Counted from the first letter of the stretch, positions 1 through 6,602 are shown. The stretch: 10,945 bases of DNA from JAZLGI01 sp045616225 (GCA_045616225.1 JAZLGI010000122.1:1-10945), one strand, 5' to 3'. Translations and numbers: made by a program. The notes: generated by a model from the letters alone, not told the origin.

Positions 1-420
1 GGTATGGCAGCAGCTGTAGGTTTATCCGCAGCCGGATCTGCTTTCGGAACAGGCTTCGCCGGAATGGCATCCGTAGGCGCATGGAAGAAGTGCTACGCAG
101 CAGGAAAGCCGGCACCGTTCATTATGGTTGCTTTCTCCGGAGCTCCTCTTACACAGACAATTTACGGATTCCTTTTGATGAACTTTATCAGAAGTGCCTA
201 TGTTGCAGATCCTTCAAGAGGACTTTTGTATCTCTTTACAGGCTTGCTTGGCGGTATTGCCATTGGAATGAGTGCTCTTTTCCAGGGGAAAGTTGCAGCT
301 TCTTCAGCAGATGCTCTTGGAGAAACAGGAAAAGGAACAGCAAACTTCTTCATTGTCATAGGTATTATTGAGACAGTAGCTCTCTTTACCCTTGTTTTCT
401 CATTACTTCTTCTTCAGTAA
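1..420 (+). CDS. ntpK: V-type ATP synthase subunit K (proteolipid ring), 5' partial
   Basis: This is the membrane rotor-ring proteolipid of a V-type (A/V) ATPase, which couples ion passage across the membrane to ATP synthesis or hydrolysis. The protein is two fused hairpins (four membrane helices) with Gly-rich first helices in each half and the conserved PLTQTIYGF, FQGKVAA and IIETVALF segments. Counting from the ATG at 4, T50, Q51, Q94 and E123 line up by eye with Na+ ligands T64, Q65, Q110 and E139 of Enterococcus hirae NtpK. The frame is open through base 1 and no ribosome binding site precedes the ATG at 4, so the true start is probably a few codons outside the window. K is normally the last gene of spirochaetal V-ATPase operons, which fits the new promoter following it. 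I see no convincing terminator after its TAA. Confidence 0.93.
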   Translation, partial: GMAAAVGLSAAGSAFGTGFAGMASVGAWKKCYAAGKPAPFIMVAFSGAPLTQTIYGFLLMNFIRSAYVADPSRGLLYLFTGLLGGIAIGMSALFQGKVAASSADALGETGKGTANFFIVIGIIETVALFTLVFSLLLLQ

Positions 421-434
421 TTATTATTTTCAGG

Positions 435-464
435 TTGAACATAATTTGCTCAATCGCATATAAT
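435..464 (+). promoter_or_regulatory. Sigma70-type promoter of the BMP transporter operon
   Basis: TTGAAC at 435-440 and a perfect TATAAT at 459-464 are separated by 18 bases, close to the housekeeping sigma consensus. Transcription should begin near 471, giving a leader of about 37 bases before the binding-protein start at 508. The sequence match is direct; activity is inferred. Confidence 0.75.
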
Positions 465-471
465 AATAAAA

Positions 472-484
472 GTGGTCTGACCAC
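472..484 (+). promoter_or_regulatory. Palindromic operator resembling FadR-subfamily GntR sites
   Basis: GTGGTC-T-GACCAC is a perfect inverted repeat with 6-base arms around one central base. Its core TGGTCTGACCA fits the FadR-subfamily GntR pattern TNGTNNNACNA and also the core TGGTCNGACCA of E. coli FadR sites. It begins at the predicted +1, where a bound repressor would block initiation or early elongation. No GntR regulator is in the window. An alternative is a short 5' mRNA hairpin (GTGGT/ACCAC with a 3-base loop). Confidence 0.55.
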
Positions 485-507
485 ATTGTACTTTTCGGAG
501 GTATAAC

Positions 508-1596
508 ATGAAAAAAGCTTTAGCAGTACTTTTTGTACTCTTCGTTGCTTTTGTAGCTTTTGCTAACGGTGAAGCAGAAGCAACAACATCTTCAATGCCA
601 AAGTGTGCTATTCTCACAGATGCAACAGGTATTGATGACAAGTCCTTTAACGCAGCAGCATGGCGTGGAATTCTTGAGTTCTACGGAGATAATGGTGCAG
701 GAAAGGGAACTCTTTACACAAATATCACAGCTCAGTCAGCAGACGATTATCTTCCTAACCTTAAGAATGCAGCAGCACAGGGTTACGATTTAATCATCAC
801 AACAGGTTTCACATGGGGAGATGCTGTAGAAGCTTTTGTTAAAGATTATCCAAACCAGAAGATTATCATTGTTGACGTTGACTATCTCACACAGGCAAAC
901 AACCTTATTCAGTACATCTATGAAGAAGAACAGGGTTCATACCTCGTAGGTGTTGCAGCAGCTTATCAGGCAAAGAATGACGGCATTGCAAATCCAAAGT
1001 TCGGATTTATCGGTGGAGTTCCTGGAGCAACAATCACAAAGTTTGAGATTGGATACATTGAAGGTATCAAGTCTGTTCTTCCAAACGCAGAAATCGTTGA
1101 CTATTATGCAAACGACTGGGGTGCACCACAGCTCGCAAAGACAGTTGCAAAGCAGTGGTATGACAGCGGTGTTTACTGCATCTTCTCAGCAGCAGGCGGA
1201 ACAGGAAGCGGAACAATTGCACAGGCAGCTGAATACAGAAAAGCTGGAAAGAACGTTTGGGCAATTGGTGTAGATAGCGACCAGTATGAAGAAGGTATCT
1301 ATGCAGAAGGCAAGTCAGCTGTTCTTACATCTATGCTTAAGATGGTTGAGAACTCAACAATTGATGCTCTCACAAAGGTTAAGAACGGAACATGGGCAGG
1401 CGGAGTTGTTATACAGAATATGAAGACAAACGGTGTTGGATATTCAACAGCTAATGCAGAGCTTTGCTCAGTAGCAAAGACAGGTGCAGAACTTGCAAAG
1501 AAGCAGATTCTTGCAGGTAACATTGTCGTAGACAAGACATATGCACAGTTCAAGGCAGCAGGTTTCACAGATTCTCTTGCAGCTATTGATGACTGA
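508..1596 (+). CDS. BMP/PnrA-family ABC transporter substrate-binding protein
   Basis: This is the extracytoplasmic binding protein of a BMP-family importer (purine nucleoside or related ligand), 362 residues, usual for the family. The signal peptide is residues 1-19 (KK, then a hydrophobic run) with a likely signal peptidase I site after AFA, before NGEAEA. There is no cysteine near it, unlike the lipoproteins TmpC/PnrA and BmpA. BMP motifs are TDATGIDDKSFN at 37-48, GGVPG at 169-173, AAGGTGSG at 228-235, GVDSDQ at 254-259 and LTSMLKMVE at 273-281. In solved members, the Asp of the first motif, the Phe of DKSFN and the Asp of GVDxDQ line the nucleoside pocket. The ATG has GGAGGT at 497-502, 5 bases away. 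The substrate is unproven: spirochaetal relatives bind purine nucleosides (PnrA) or riboflavin (RfuA). Confidence 0.93.
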   Translation: MKKALAVLFVLFVAFVAFANGEAEATTSSMPKCAILTDATGIDDKSFNAAAWRGILEFYGDNGAGKGTLYTNITAQSADDYLPNLKNAAAQGYDLIITTGFTWGDAVEAFVKDYPNQKIIIVDVDYLTQANNLIQYIYEEEQGSYLVGVAAAYQAKNDGIANPKFGFIGGVPGATITKFEIGYIEGIKSVLPNAEIVDYYANDWGAPQLAKTVAKQWYDSGVYCIFSAAGGTGSGTIAQAAEYRKAGKNVWAIGVDSDQYEEGIYAEGKSAVLTSMLKMVENSTIDALTKVKNGTWAGGVVIQNMKTNGVGYSTANAELCSVAKTGAELAKKQILAGNIVVDKTYAQFKAAGFTDSLAAIDD

Positions 1597-1615
1597 TTAT
1601 TGTTAGTTATTATTG

Positions 1616-1646
1616 GACACGCCTCTACTTTGAGGCGTGTCTTTTT
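1616..1646 (+). terminator. Intrinsic terminator/attenuator inside the BMP operon
   Basis: GACACGCCTC (1616-1625) pairs perfectly with GAGGCGTGTC (1632-1641) around a 6-base loop, followed by five T residues (1642-1646). It sits 19 bases after the binding-protein stop and 24 bases before the ATPase start. I see no good new promoter between it and the ATPase, so the downstream genes probably depend on read-through. Confidence 0.87.
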
Positions 1647-1670
1647 AATCGTTAACATCAGGAGGATAAG

Positions 1671-3200
1671 GTGAGCGAATATGCAATTCAGATGCTTGGA
1701 ATTACCAAGACATTTCCCGGCATCATAGCAAACGATAACGTTAACCTTGTAGTTAAGAAGAACGAAGTTCATGCAATCTTGGGCGAGAACGGTGCCGGTA
1801 AGAGTACTCTCATGAGTGTTCTTTTTGGTGCTTATGCTGCAGATTCCGGCAAAATTCTTATTAACGAAAAGGAAGTTAAGATTACTAATCCAAATGTAGC
1901 AACTTCACTTGGAATTGGTATGGTCCACCAACACTTTAAACTGGTTCATAATTACACTGTAACAGAGAACATTGTTCTTGGCAGAGAACCAAAAAATAAG
2001 TTTGGTATTCTTTCTTTGGCAGATGCGGAAAAGAAAGTAAAGGCTCTTTCAGAGAAATATGGTCTTCAGGTAGATCCAAAAGCAAAGATTGAGGATATTA
2101 CAGTTGGACAACAGCAGAGAGTAGAAATTTTAAAAACCCTCTATTCAGATTCAGATATAATTATTCTTGATGAGCCTACTGCAGTTCTTACTCCGCAGGA
2201 AATAGATGAACTTATGGATATCATCAGACTTCTTAAGAAAGAAGGAAAGACAATTGTTCTTATTACCCACAAGCTAAAGGAAATCAAGGCTGTTGCAGAT
2301 AGATGTACAATTCTCAGAAGAGGAAAATACATTGACTGTGTAGATATTAAGCCGGAAACTTCAGAGCAGGATTTAGCCACAATGATGGTTGGAAGACCTG
2401 TAAAGTTTGATATTGATAAGGTTCCTTGTAATCCTGGTAAAAAGATGCTTGAAATCAAGAATATCTGTGTTAAGGATGCTCTTGGTGTAGAGAAAGTACA
2501 TGATTTCTCACTTGATATCAGAGCCGGTGAAATTGTTGGTATTGCAGGTGTTGACGGAAACGGTCAGACAGAGCTTTTGTATGCATTAAGCGGTCTTTCT
2601 CCTGTAACTCAGGGACAAATTCTTCTAAACGGAGAAGATATCACAAAGATGACTATTCGTCAGAGAGCAGAAAAGGGACTTGGTCATATACCTGAAGACA
2701 GACATAAGCATGGTCTTGTTGCAGGTCTCACAGTTGCCGAGAATACTGTTCTCAAAGACTTCTATACAGAAAAGTACACAAGAAAACTTGGTGTATTGGA
2801 CTATGACGCAATCATGAAAAATTCAGACAGCCTCATTGAGCAGTTTGATGTAAGAAGCGGTCAGGGTTCTATTACTCCTTGCGGTTCTCTTTCAGGTGGA
2901 AACCAGCAAAAGGTTATTATTGCCAGAGAAATATCACTTTCTCCTAATGTACTTCTTGTTGCACAGCCTACAAGAGGTCTTGATGTTGGTGCCATTGAAT
3001 ATATAAGAAAACGTCTTGTTGCAGAAAGAGACAAGGGTAAAGCTATTTTGCTTGTTTCCTTTGAACTTGATGAGATTATGAACCTTTGTGACAGAATTGC
3101 CGCTATTTCAAAGGGTTCAATTGTAGGCATCTTCAATGAAGGTGAAAAGACAGCATCTGAAATTGGTCTTATGATGGCCGGTGTCAAAAAGGAGGCCTAA
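1671..3200 (+). CDS. Double-domain ABC ATPase of BMP-type importer (YufO/NupA/RfuB-like)
   Basis: This cytoplasmic ATPase powers the BMP importer. Its 509 residues hold two nucleotide-binding domains in one chain, as usual for this and the ribose/galactose families. Domain 1 has Walker A GENGAGKST at 38-46, Q-loop Q87, the family-variant signature TVGQQQ at 144-149, Walker B ending LDEPT (D167, E168) and H200. Domain 2 is degenerate: Walker A-like GVDGNGQT at 293-300 has Gln instead of Lys, Walker B ends LLVAQPT with A431/Q432 replacing Asp/Glu, and Phe464 replaces the switch His; yet LSGGNQQ at 407-412 is intact. One catalytic site and one structural site are therefore expected. The start is GTG at 1671 with GGAGG at 1661-1665; the nearby ATG at 1679 is out of frame. 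The stop abuts the next ATG, so it is coupled to the permease genes. Confidence 0.95.
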   Translation: MSEYAIQMLGITKTFPGIIANDNVNLVVKKNEVHAILGENGAGKSTLMSVLFGAYAADSGKILINEKEVKITNPNVATSLGIGMVHQHFKLVHNYTVTENIVLGREPKNKFGILSLADAEKKVKALSEKYGLQVDPKAKIEDITVGQQQRVEILKTLYSDSDIIILDEPTAVLTPQEIDELMDIIRLLKKEGKTIVLITHKLKEIKAVADRCTILRRGKYIDCVDIKPETSEQDLATMMVGRPVKFDIDKVPCNPGKKMLEIKNICVKDALGVEKVHDFSLDIRAGEIVGIAGVDGNGQTELLYALSGLSPVTQGQILLNGEDITKMTIRQRAEKGLGHIPEDRHKHGLVAGLTVAENTVLKDFYTEKYTRKLGVLDYDAIMKNSDSLIEQFDVRSGQGSITPCGSLSGGNQQKVIIAREISLSPNVLLVAQPTRGLDVGAIEYIRKRLVAERDKGKAILLVSFELDEIMNLCDRIAAISKGSIVGIFNEGEKTASEIGLMMAGVKKEA

Positions 3201-4319
3201 ATGGAAAAAACAATAAAAAAGAAGAAAGCCTTCATTGACTGGTTCCTGGATTCCAACGGAGCAACTTCTGTAGCAGTTGTTATTCTGGGACTTTTTGCAG
3301 GTACAATTATTGTTCTGGCCGTAGGAAAGAATCCTGCAGGTCTTTATAAAGCTCTTTGGCAGAGTTTTGTAGGTTATTTTAATAAGGGAATGGGTAAGTG
3401 GAGCATTTCACCTCTTGGAGATACTCTTACATTCACAATTCCTTATGTTCTTTGCGGTCTTTCAATGGGTTTTGCAAACCGTGTAGGTTTGTTTAACATA
3501 GGAGCAGAAGGACAGTACACAGTTGGAATGCTTGCAGCTCATGCATTTGCAGTTCTTGTAAAGCCTTTCCCTGGAATGTGGTTCTTCTGTCTTGTAGTTG
3601 CAGTTCTTGCAGGTGCAATCTGGGGTGGAGTTGTTGGTATTCTCAAAGCAAAGTTTAAGATTTCTGAAGTTGTTGCTACAATCATGCTCAACTACATTGC
3701 TTTATACACATATCGTCTTGTAGCTCTTTACCTTCTTCCATCAGGTGCAACAAACAGAACTTACAGAACTGCAGATTTCCCAAGCCAAGCTCTTTTACAG
3801 AAAGTATTTATTCCTGAAAGCGCCCTTAACATAGGATTCTTCTTTATGTTATTAGCAGTTGCAGTTTACTGGTTCATAATGGAGAAGACAGCTCTTGGAT
3901 TCTCTTTCAGAGCTACAGGTTTTAATAAGAATGCAGCAAAGTGCAGCGGTATCAACGATACTCAGGCTATTTCACTTTCAATGGCAATTGCCGGTGCATT
4001 TGCAGGTCTTGCAGGTGCTTGTGTTCTTTTGGGTTCTCTCAGATTCGGAAGAATCATGCAGGGACAGGACAACTACGGTTTTATGGGTATTGCAGTAGCT
4101 CTTGTAGGAAACAGCAGAGCAATTGGTATGCTTCTTTCCGGTATCTTATTTGGTGCTCTCAAGAGTGCTTACTCACTTATGCAGTTTATGAACATTCCTA
4201 GAGAAGTCGTAAATATCATAGAGGGTCTTATCGTTATCTTTATTGCTCTCAGAAGCGGTCTTGAACTGGTCAAACAGTACAGAGCAAAACAGCTTGTAAA
4301 ACAGGAGGCTTCAAAATGA
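3201..4319 (+). CDS. BMP-type ABC transporter permease 1 (YufP/NupB-like, BPD_transp_2)
   Basis: This is the larger of two inner-membrane permeases forming the translocation path of the BMP importer. It has 372 residues, with a Lys-rich cytoplasmic start (KTIKKKKA) and multiple hydrophobic spans (about 22-42, 78-92, 106-120, 127-149, 157-180, 210-226, 258-282, 293-320, 337-350). Family markers are NIGAEGQ at 99-105, SEVVATIMLNYIA at 155-167, the cytoplasmic coupling segment around ATGFNKNAAKCSGI (238-251) and GIAVALVGN at 296-304. The ATG directly follows the TAA of the ATPase gene, with GGAGG at 3191-3195 inside that gene's last codons, so translation is probably coupled. The stop overlaps the next start by four bases (ATGA). 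Confidence 0.95.
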   Translation: MEKTIKKKKAFIDWFLDSNGATSVAVVILGLFAGTIIVLAVGKNPAGLYKALWQSFVGYFNKGMGKWSISPLGDTLTFTIPYVLCGLSMGFANRVGLFNIGAEGQYTVGMLAAHAFAVLVKPFPGMWFFCLVVAVLAGAIWGGVVGILKAKFKISEVVATIMLNYIALYTYRLVALYLLPSGATNRTYRTADFPSQALLQKVFIPESALNIGFFFMLLAVAVYWFIMEKTALGFSFRATGFNKNAAKCSGINDTQAISLSMAIAGAFAGLAGACVLLGSLRFGRIMQGQDNYGFMGIAVALVGNSRAIGMLLSGILFGALKSAYSLMQFMNIPREVVNIIEGLIVIFIALRSGLELVKQYRAKQLVKQEASK

Positions 4320-5209
4320 ATATTTTTTCAATGATTCCTACCATTATGATGGTTGTTGCTCCTATCCTCATTACTGCTGTAGGAGGAATGATTTGTGAAA
4401 GATCCGGAGTTGTAAACGTTGCTCTTGAAGGTCTCATGACTGTTGGAGCATGTTCTGCAGCTTGTGCTGCCTGTGTTATGCAGTTTGCAGGAGCAGGAAA
4501 GTTTTCTGTTTGGATTGCAGTACTAATTGCTATGATTGTAAGCGGTATCATTTCCCTTATTCATGCTGTTGCTGCAATTGATATGAAGGCAGACCAGACA
4601 ATTTCCGGTACAGGTATTAACCTTCTTGCAGATGGTCTTGCAATCTTTGCATGTCAGGTTCTCTTTGGAATGGACAGAACAGATGCAATTCCTATAAGAA
4701 TGGCTTCTGATAAGCTTGGATTCTATCCTTCTTTCTATATTTCCATTCTTGTTCTTCTTCTTTCATGGTTTGTTCTTTACAAGACTCCGTTTGGAATGCA
4801 TCTCAGAGCTTGTGGTGAACATCCGGCAGCTGCAGACAGTGTTGGTATAAATGTAAGAAAAATCAGATACATTGGAGTTTTCCTTTCCGGTGTACTTGCA
4901 GGTCTTTCCGGAGCATGTGCAGTTATGACTCAGACAATTCAGTTCACCAGTGCACTTGTTGGAGGAAGAGGATTTATTGCCTTGGCTGCTGTAGCATTTG
5001 GAAGATGGACTCCTATTGGAGTTTTTGGTGCATCACTTCTCTTTGGTGCAGCTCAGGCTCTTTCTGTTCTTCTCAATGGAACAGCAATTCCATCAGAAGT
5101 ATTCAACCTTATTCCTTATGCAATTACACTCATTGCCCTTATTATTTTCTCTGGGCGTGATTATGCACCAAAGTCAGCAGGTATTCCTTATACAAAGTCT
5201 TCCAGCTGA
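4316..5209 (+). CDS. BMP-type ABC transporter permease 2 (YufQ/NupC-like, BPD_transp_2)
   Basis: This is the smaller permease partner of the BMP importer, 297 residues, typical for this subunit. It is very hydrophobic throughout. Family markers are CERSGVVNVALEG at 27-39, DQTISGTGINLLA at 93-105, the coupling segment LRACGEHPAAADSVGI at 163-178, and GGRGFIALAAVAFGRW at 216-231. The start overlaps the upstream stop (ATGA, 4316-4319) and AGGAGG lies at 4303-4308, so it is translated with its partner. The C-terminus is short and polar (YAPKSAGIPYTKSSS). It ends the operon; a hairpin follows within 25 bases. Confidence 0.95.
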   Translation: MNIFSMIPTIMMVVAPILITAVGGMICERSGVVNVALEGLMTVGACSAACAACVMQFAGAGKFSVWIAVLIAMIVSGIISLIHAVAAIDMKADQTISGTGINLLADGLAIFACQVLFGMDRTDAIPIRMASDKLGFYPSFYISILVLLLSWFVLYKTPFGMHLRACGEHPAAADSVGINVRKIRYIGVFLSGVLAGLSGACAVMTQTIQFTSALVGGRGFIALAAVAFGRWTPIGVFGASLLFGAAQALSVLLNGTAIPSEVFNLIPYAITLIALIIFSGRDYAPKSAGIPYTKSSS

Positions 5210-5233
5210 TTATTGTCTTAAAAATATGTGCAG

Positions 5234-5274
5234 GGGCTGTAACAATAGTCATTTTGACTGTGTTGCAGCCCTTT
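5234..5274 (+). terminator. Probable terminator of the BMP operon
   Basis: GGGCTG (5234-5239) pairs with CAGCCC (5266-5271). The stem continues through TAACA/TGTTG (one T·G wobble), then a small internal loop, then AGTCA/TGACT (5247-5251/5255-5259) closed by TTT. Only three T residues follow before AATATT, so it is a strong hairpin with a weak U-tract. It may terminate imperfectly or protect the mRNA 3' end. Confidence 0.6.
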
Positions 5275-5289
5275 AATATTTAGGACTGA

Positions 5290-5358
5290 TTGGACGAATT
5301 TTTTAAGTCCAAATTGCATTTTTCTGATTTTGGACTGATTTTTTTAAGTCCAAATTGC
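5290..5358 (+). repeat. Tandem pair of about 40-base hairpin repeats
   Basis: Copy 1 (5290-5317) and copy 2 (5330-5358) share TTGGAC, an A/T-rich spacer ending in a T-run and AA, then GTCCAAATTGC. In each copy the ends are inverted repeats (TTGGAC/GTCCAA at 5290-5295/5307-5312; TTTGGAC/GTCCAAA at 5329-5335/5348-5354). Partial echoes are GGACTGAT at 5283-5290 and AGACTGAA at 5373-5380. The function is unknown. Confidence 0.65.
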
Positions 5359-5450
5359 CAATTTTAAATTTTAGACTGAAAAGGCTGCCCACCCCCTCAA
5401 TCAGAAATCCGGCCTTTTGTTACAGTCCCATTGCTTTTAAAAGGCTACTC

Positions 5451-5480
5451 AAAACTTTACTGATTGTTTTAGTAAGTTTT
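5451..5480 (+). repeat. Bulged A/T-rich hairpin with LacI-like half-sites
   Basis: The 5' arm 5451-5461 pairs with AGTAAGTTTT (5471-5480), leaving T5458 bulged; the loop is nine bases. The segment also holds GTTTTAG at 5466-5472, and a second GTTTTAG follows at 5476-5482. Both match the half-site of the operator at 5534-5547. The same bases could act as DNA (protein sites) or as RNA structure. Confidence 0.45.
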
Positions 5481-5482
5481 AG

Positions 5483-5511
5483 TTGAAAGCTTGCTATTGT
5501 GGTAATAGGAT
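5483..5511 (+). promoter_or_regulatory. Candidate promoter of the lacI-transporter operon
   Basis: TTGAAA (5483-5488) is followed after 17 bases by TAGGAT (5506-5511), which matches 4 of 6 positions of the -10 consensus. A start near 5518 would put the palindrome at 5534-5547 just downstream, as a roadblock operator. A GATAAT at 5547-5552 is an alternative -10, but no -35 is seen at the right distance. Confidence 0.45.
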
Positions 5512-5533
5512 ATCTCTAGCTAAAAGGTCTTTA

Positions 5534-5547
5534 CTAAAACGTTTTAG
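5534..5547 (+). promoter_or_regulatory. LacI-family operator (autoregulatory)
   Basis: CTAAAACGTTTTAG is a perfect 14-base palindrome with a central CpG, the classic form of LacI/GalR operators, in which the hinge-helix Leu inserts at the centre. It ends 18 bases before the start codon of a LacI-family gene, so autoregulation and control of the whole operon are likely. Related half-sites occur at 5466, 5476 and 5520. Confidence 0.75.
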
Positions 5548-5565
5548 ATAATATGAGTGGTTGTA

Positions 5566-6576
5566 ATGGAAAAGCATGTAACTATCAAAACTATAGCTAA
5601 AGAATTGGGATTATCTCTTTCCGCTGTATCAAAAGCATTAAATGACTATCCTGATATTAGTTATGAGACAAAAAAGATGGTCTCTGATAAGGCTACAGAA
5701 TTGGGCTATTCTCCAAATCTTTTTGCAGTTAACCTTGTAAAAAATACTTCAAATTCAATAGGCGTTATATTAAGAGATGCAAATACTGTTTATGGTGAAA
5801 TAATCAAACCTTTGAGTAATGTTGCCAGACAGCATAATCTTAATATTATTCTTTCAGACAGTAACAGAGACATTGAAGAAGAAAATAAGTGCCTTCAGAC
5901 AATGGTTGAATTACGTGTTAAGGCAATAATCATTACACCTGTAAATGACGACTATAAAAGAATTAATAGTATTGTTTCAGATAGGGTTCCTGTTATTTTT
6001 TTAGGAAAAGCTGTTGCAAATTTCAGTCTTTGTTATGTTGCTGTTGACAGTAAGGCTGAAACACTAATGGCACTTAGGTATCTTTTTGAAAAAGGGCACA
6101 GAAACATAGCTGTCATAGGAGATGCCAGACAGTCTAATTCTACCAAAATCAAAGTTGCTACTTATAAGGAATTCATGAAATCACAGAATTTGCAGTCTTA
6201 TGTATACATGGATTCAGTAGAAAATCATTCACTAATAGATTCAGGTTACTTTGAGGCACAAAAAATGCTTCAAGAAAATAAAAATGTTACAGCTATTTTT
6301 GCAATAAAGGATGACGTTGCAGTAGGGGTTTTAAAAGCATTGAAGGAAGCAGAAAAGAAAGTACCAAAAGACATATCTGTCATAGGTTGTGACGGTTCAA
6401 TTGTGTCCGGAAATCCGTTAATTGAATTGACAACTGTTGGTTGGAATACAGAAGAAGTGTCAGAAAAGATAATTAGTTTTATTCTTTCACAACCTGCTAA
6501 ATTGTCTTCACCGTATCTTGCTAAGCCGTATTTGTTTGAAAGAAAAAGTTGTGGGGAAGCTCACAAGAAAAAATAG
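5566..6576 (+). CDS. LacI-family transcriptional regulator
   Basis: This DNA-binding regulator probably senses a sugar or sugar derivative and controls the transporter genes behind it. It has 336 residues, usual for the family. The LacI helix-turn-helix is residues 5-25 (VTIKTIAKELGLSLSAVSKAL). The hinge follows GYSPN (47-51), with L57 in the position of the minor-groove Leu of LacI. From about 64 (NSIGVIL) on there is a periplasmic-binding-like effector domain, with KGHRNIAVIGD at 176-186, TAIFAIKDDVAVGVLKAL at 242-259 and a SVIGCDGS segment at 271-278. I chose ATG 5566 because it puts the helix-turn-helix at the usual position and has weak GAGTGG at 5555-5560; GTG 5557 adds only three residues and has no ribosome site. 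It is first in its operon, 37 bases before the binding-protein gene. Confidence 0.92.
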   Translation: MEKHVTIKTIAKELGLSLSAVSKALNDYPDISYETKKMVSDKATELGYSPNLFAVNLVKNTSNSIGVILRDANTVYGEIIKPLSNVARQHNLNIILSDSNRDIEEENKCLQTMVELRVKAIIITPVNDDYKRINSIVSDRVPVIFLGKAVANFSLCYVAVDSKAETLMALRYLFEKGHRNIAVIGDARQSNSTKIKVATYKEFMKSQNLQSYVYMDSVENHSLIDSGYFEAQKMLQENKNVTAIFAIKDDVAVGVLKALKEAEKKVPKDISVIGCDGSIVSGNPLIELTTVGWNTEEVSEKIISFILSQPAKLSSPYLAKPYLFERKSCGEAHKKK

Positions 6577-6582
6577 GAATAT

Positions 6583-6602
6583 TGCATTGAGTATTCAATG
6601 TA
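6583..6602 (+). repeat. Short hairpin before the binding-protein ribosome site
   Basis: CATTGA (6585-6590) and TCAATG (6595-6600) are perfect inverted arms around GTAT, extendable by G·T and T-A pairs to 6583/6602. It lies between the lacI stop and the GGAGG at 6605-6609. It could be an RNA hairpin that affects processing or ribosome access, or a protein site. No U-tract follows, so it is not a terminator. Confidence 0.45.

Larger units (their letters stand above)
5210..5565. other. Non-coding gap between the two transport operons
   Basis: I see no supported gene in these roughly 356 bases; short open frames here lack family motifs and ribosome sites. In order the gap holds the end-of-operon hairpin (5234-5271), two similar hairpin repeats (5290-5317 and 5330-5358), a short GC-richer stretch (5379-5418) bounded by AAAAGGC/GCCTTTT, a bulged A/T-rich hairpin (5451-5480), a promoter (5483-5511) and a LacI-type palindrome (5534-5547). 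No riboswitch class is recognised. Confidence 0.7.

Noticed and set aside
1299..1772. Minus-strand open frames (for example 1299-1772, 2141-2458, 7680-8090)
   Set aside because: They are antisense shadows of well-supported genes, without ribosome sites or recognisable motifs.
508..5209. Riboflavin importer rfuABCD
   Set aside because: The family is the same, but I recognise no FMN riboswitch or flavin gene nearby. The nucleoside class is more general, and the substrate cannot be settled from sequence by eye.
5280..5382. CRISPR-like array
   Set aside because: There are only two full, imperfect units with short A/T-rich separations and no cas genes; the units are hairpin repeats rather than repeat-spacer units.
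5557..5565. GTG start for the LacI regulator
   Set aside because: No ribosome site precedes it and it adds only three residues before the usual LacI start position.
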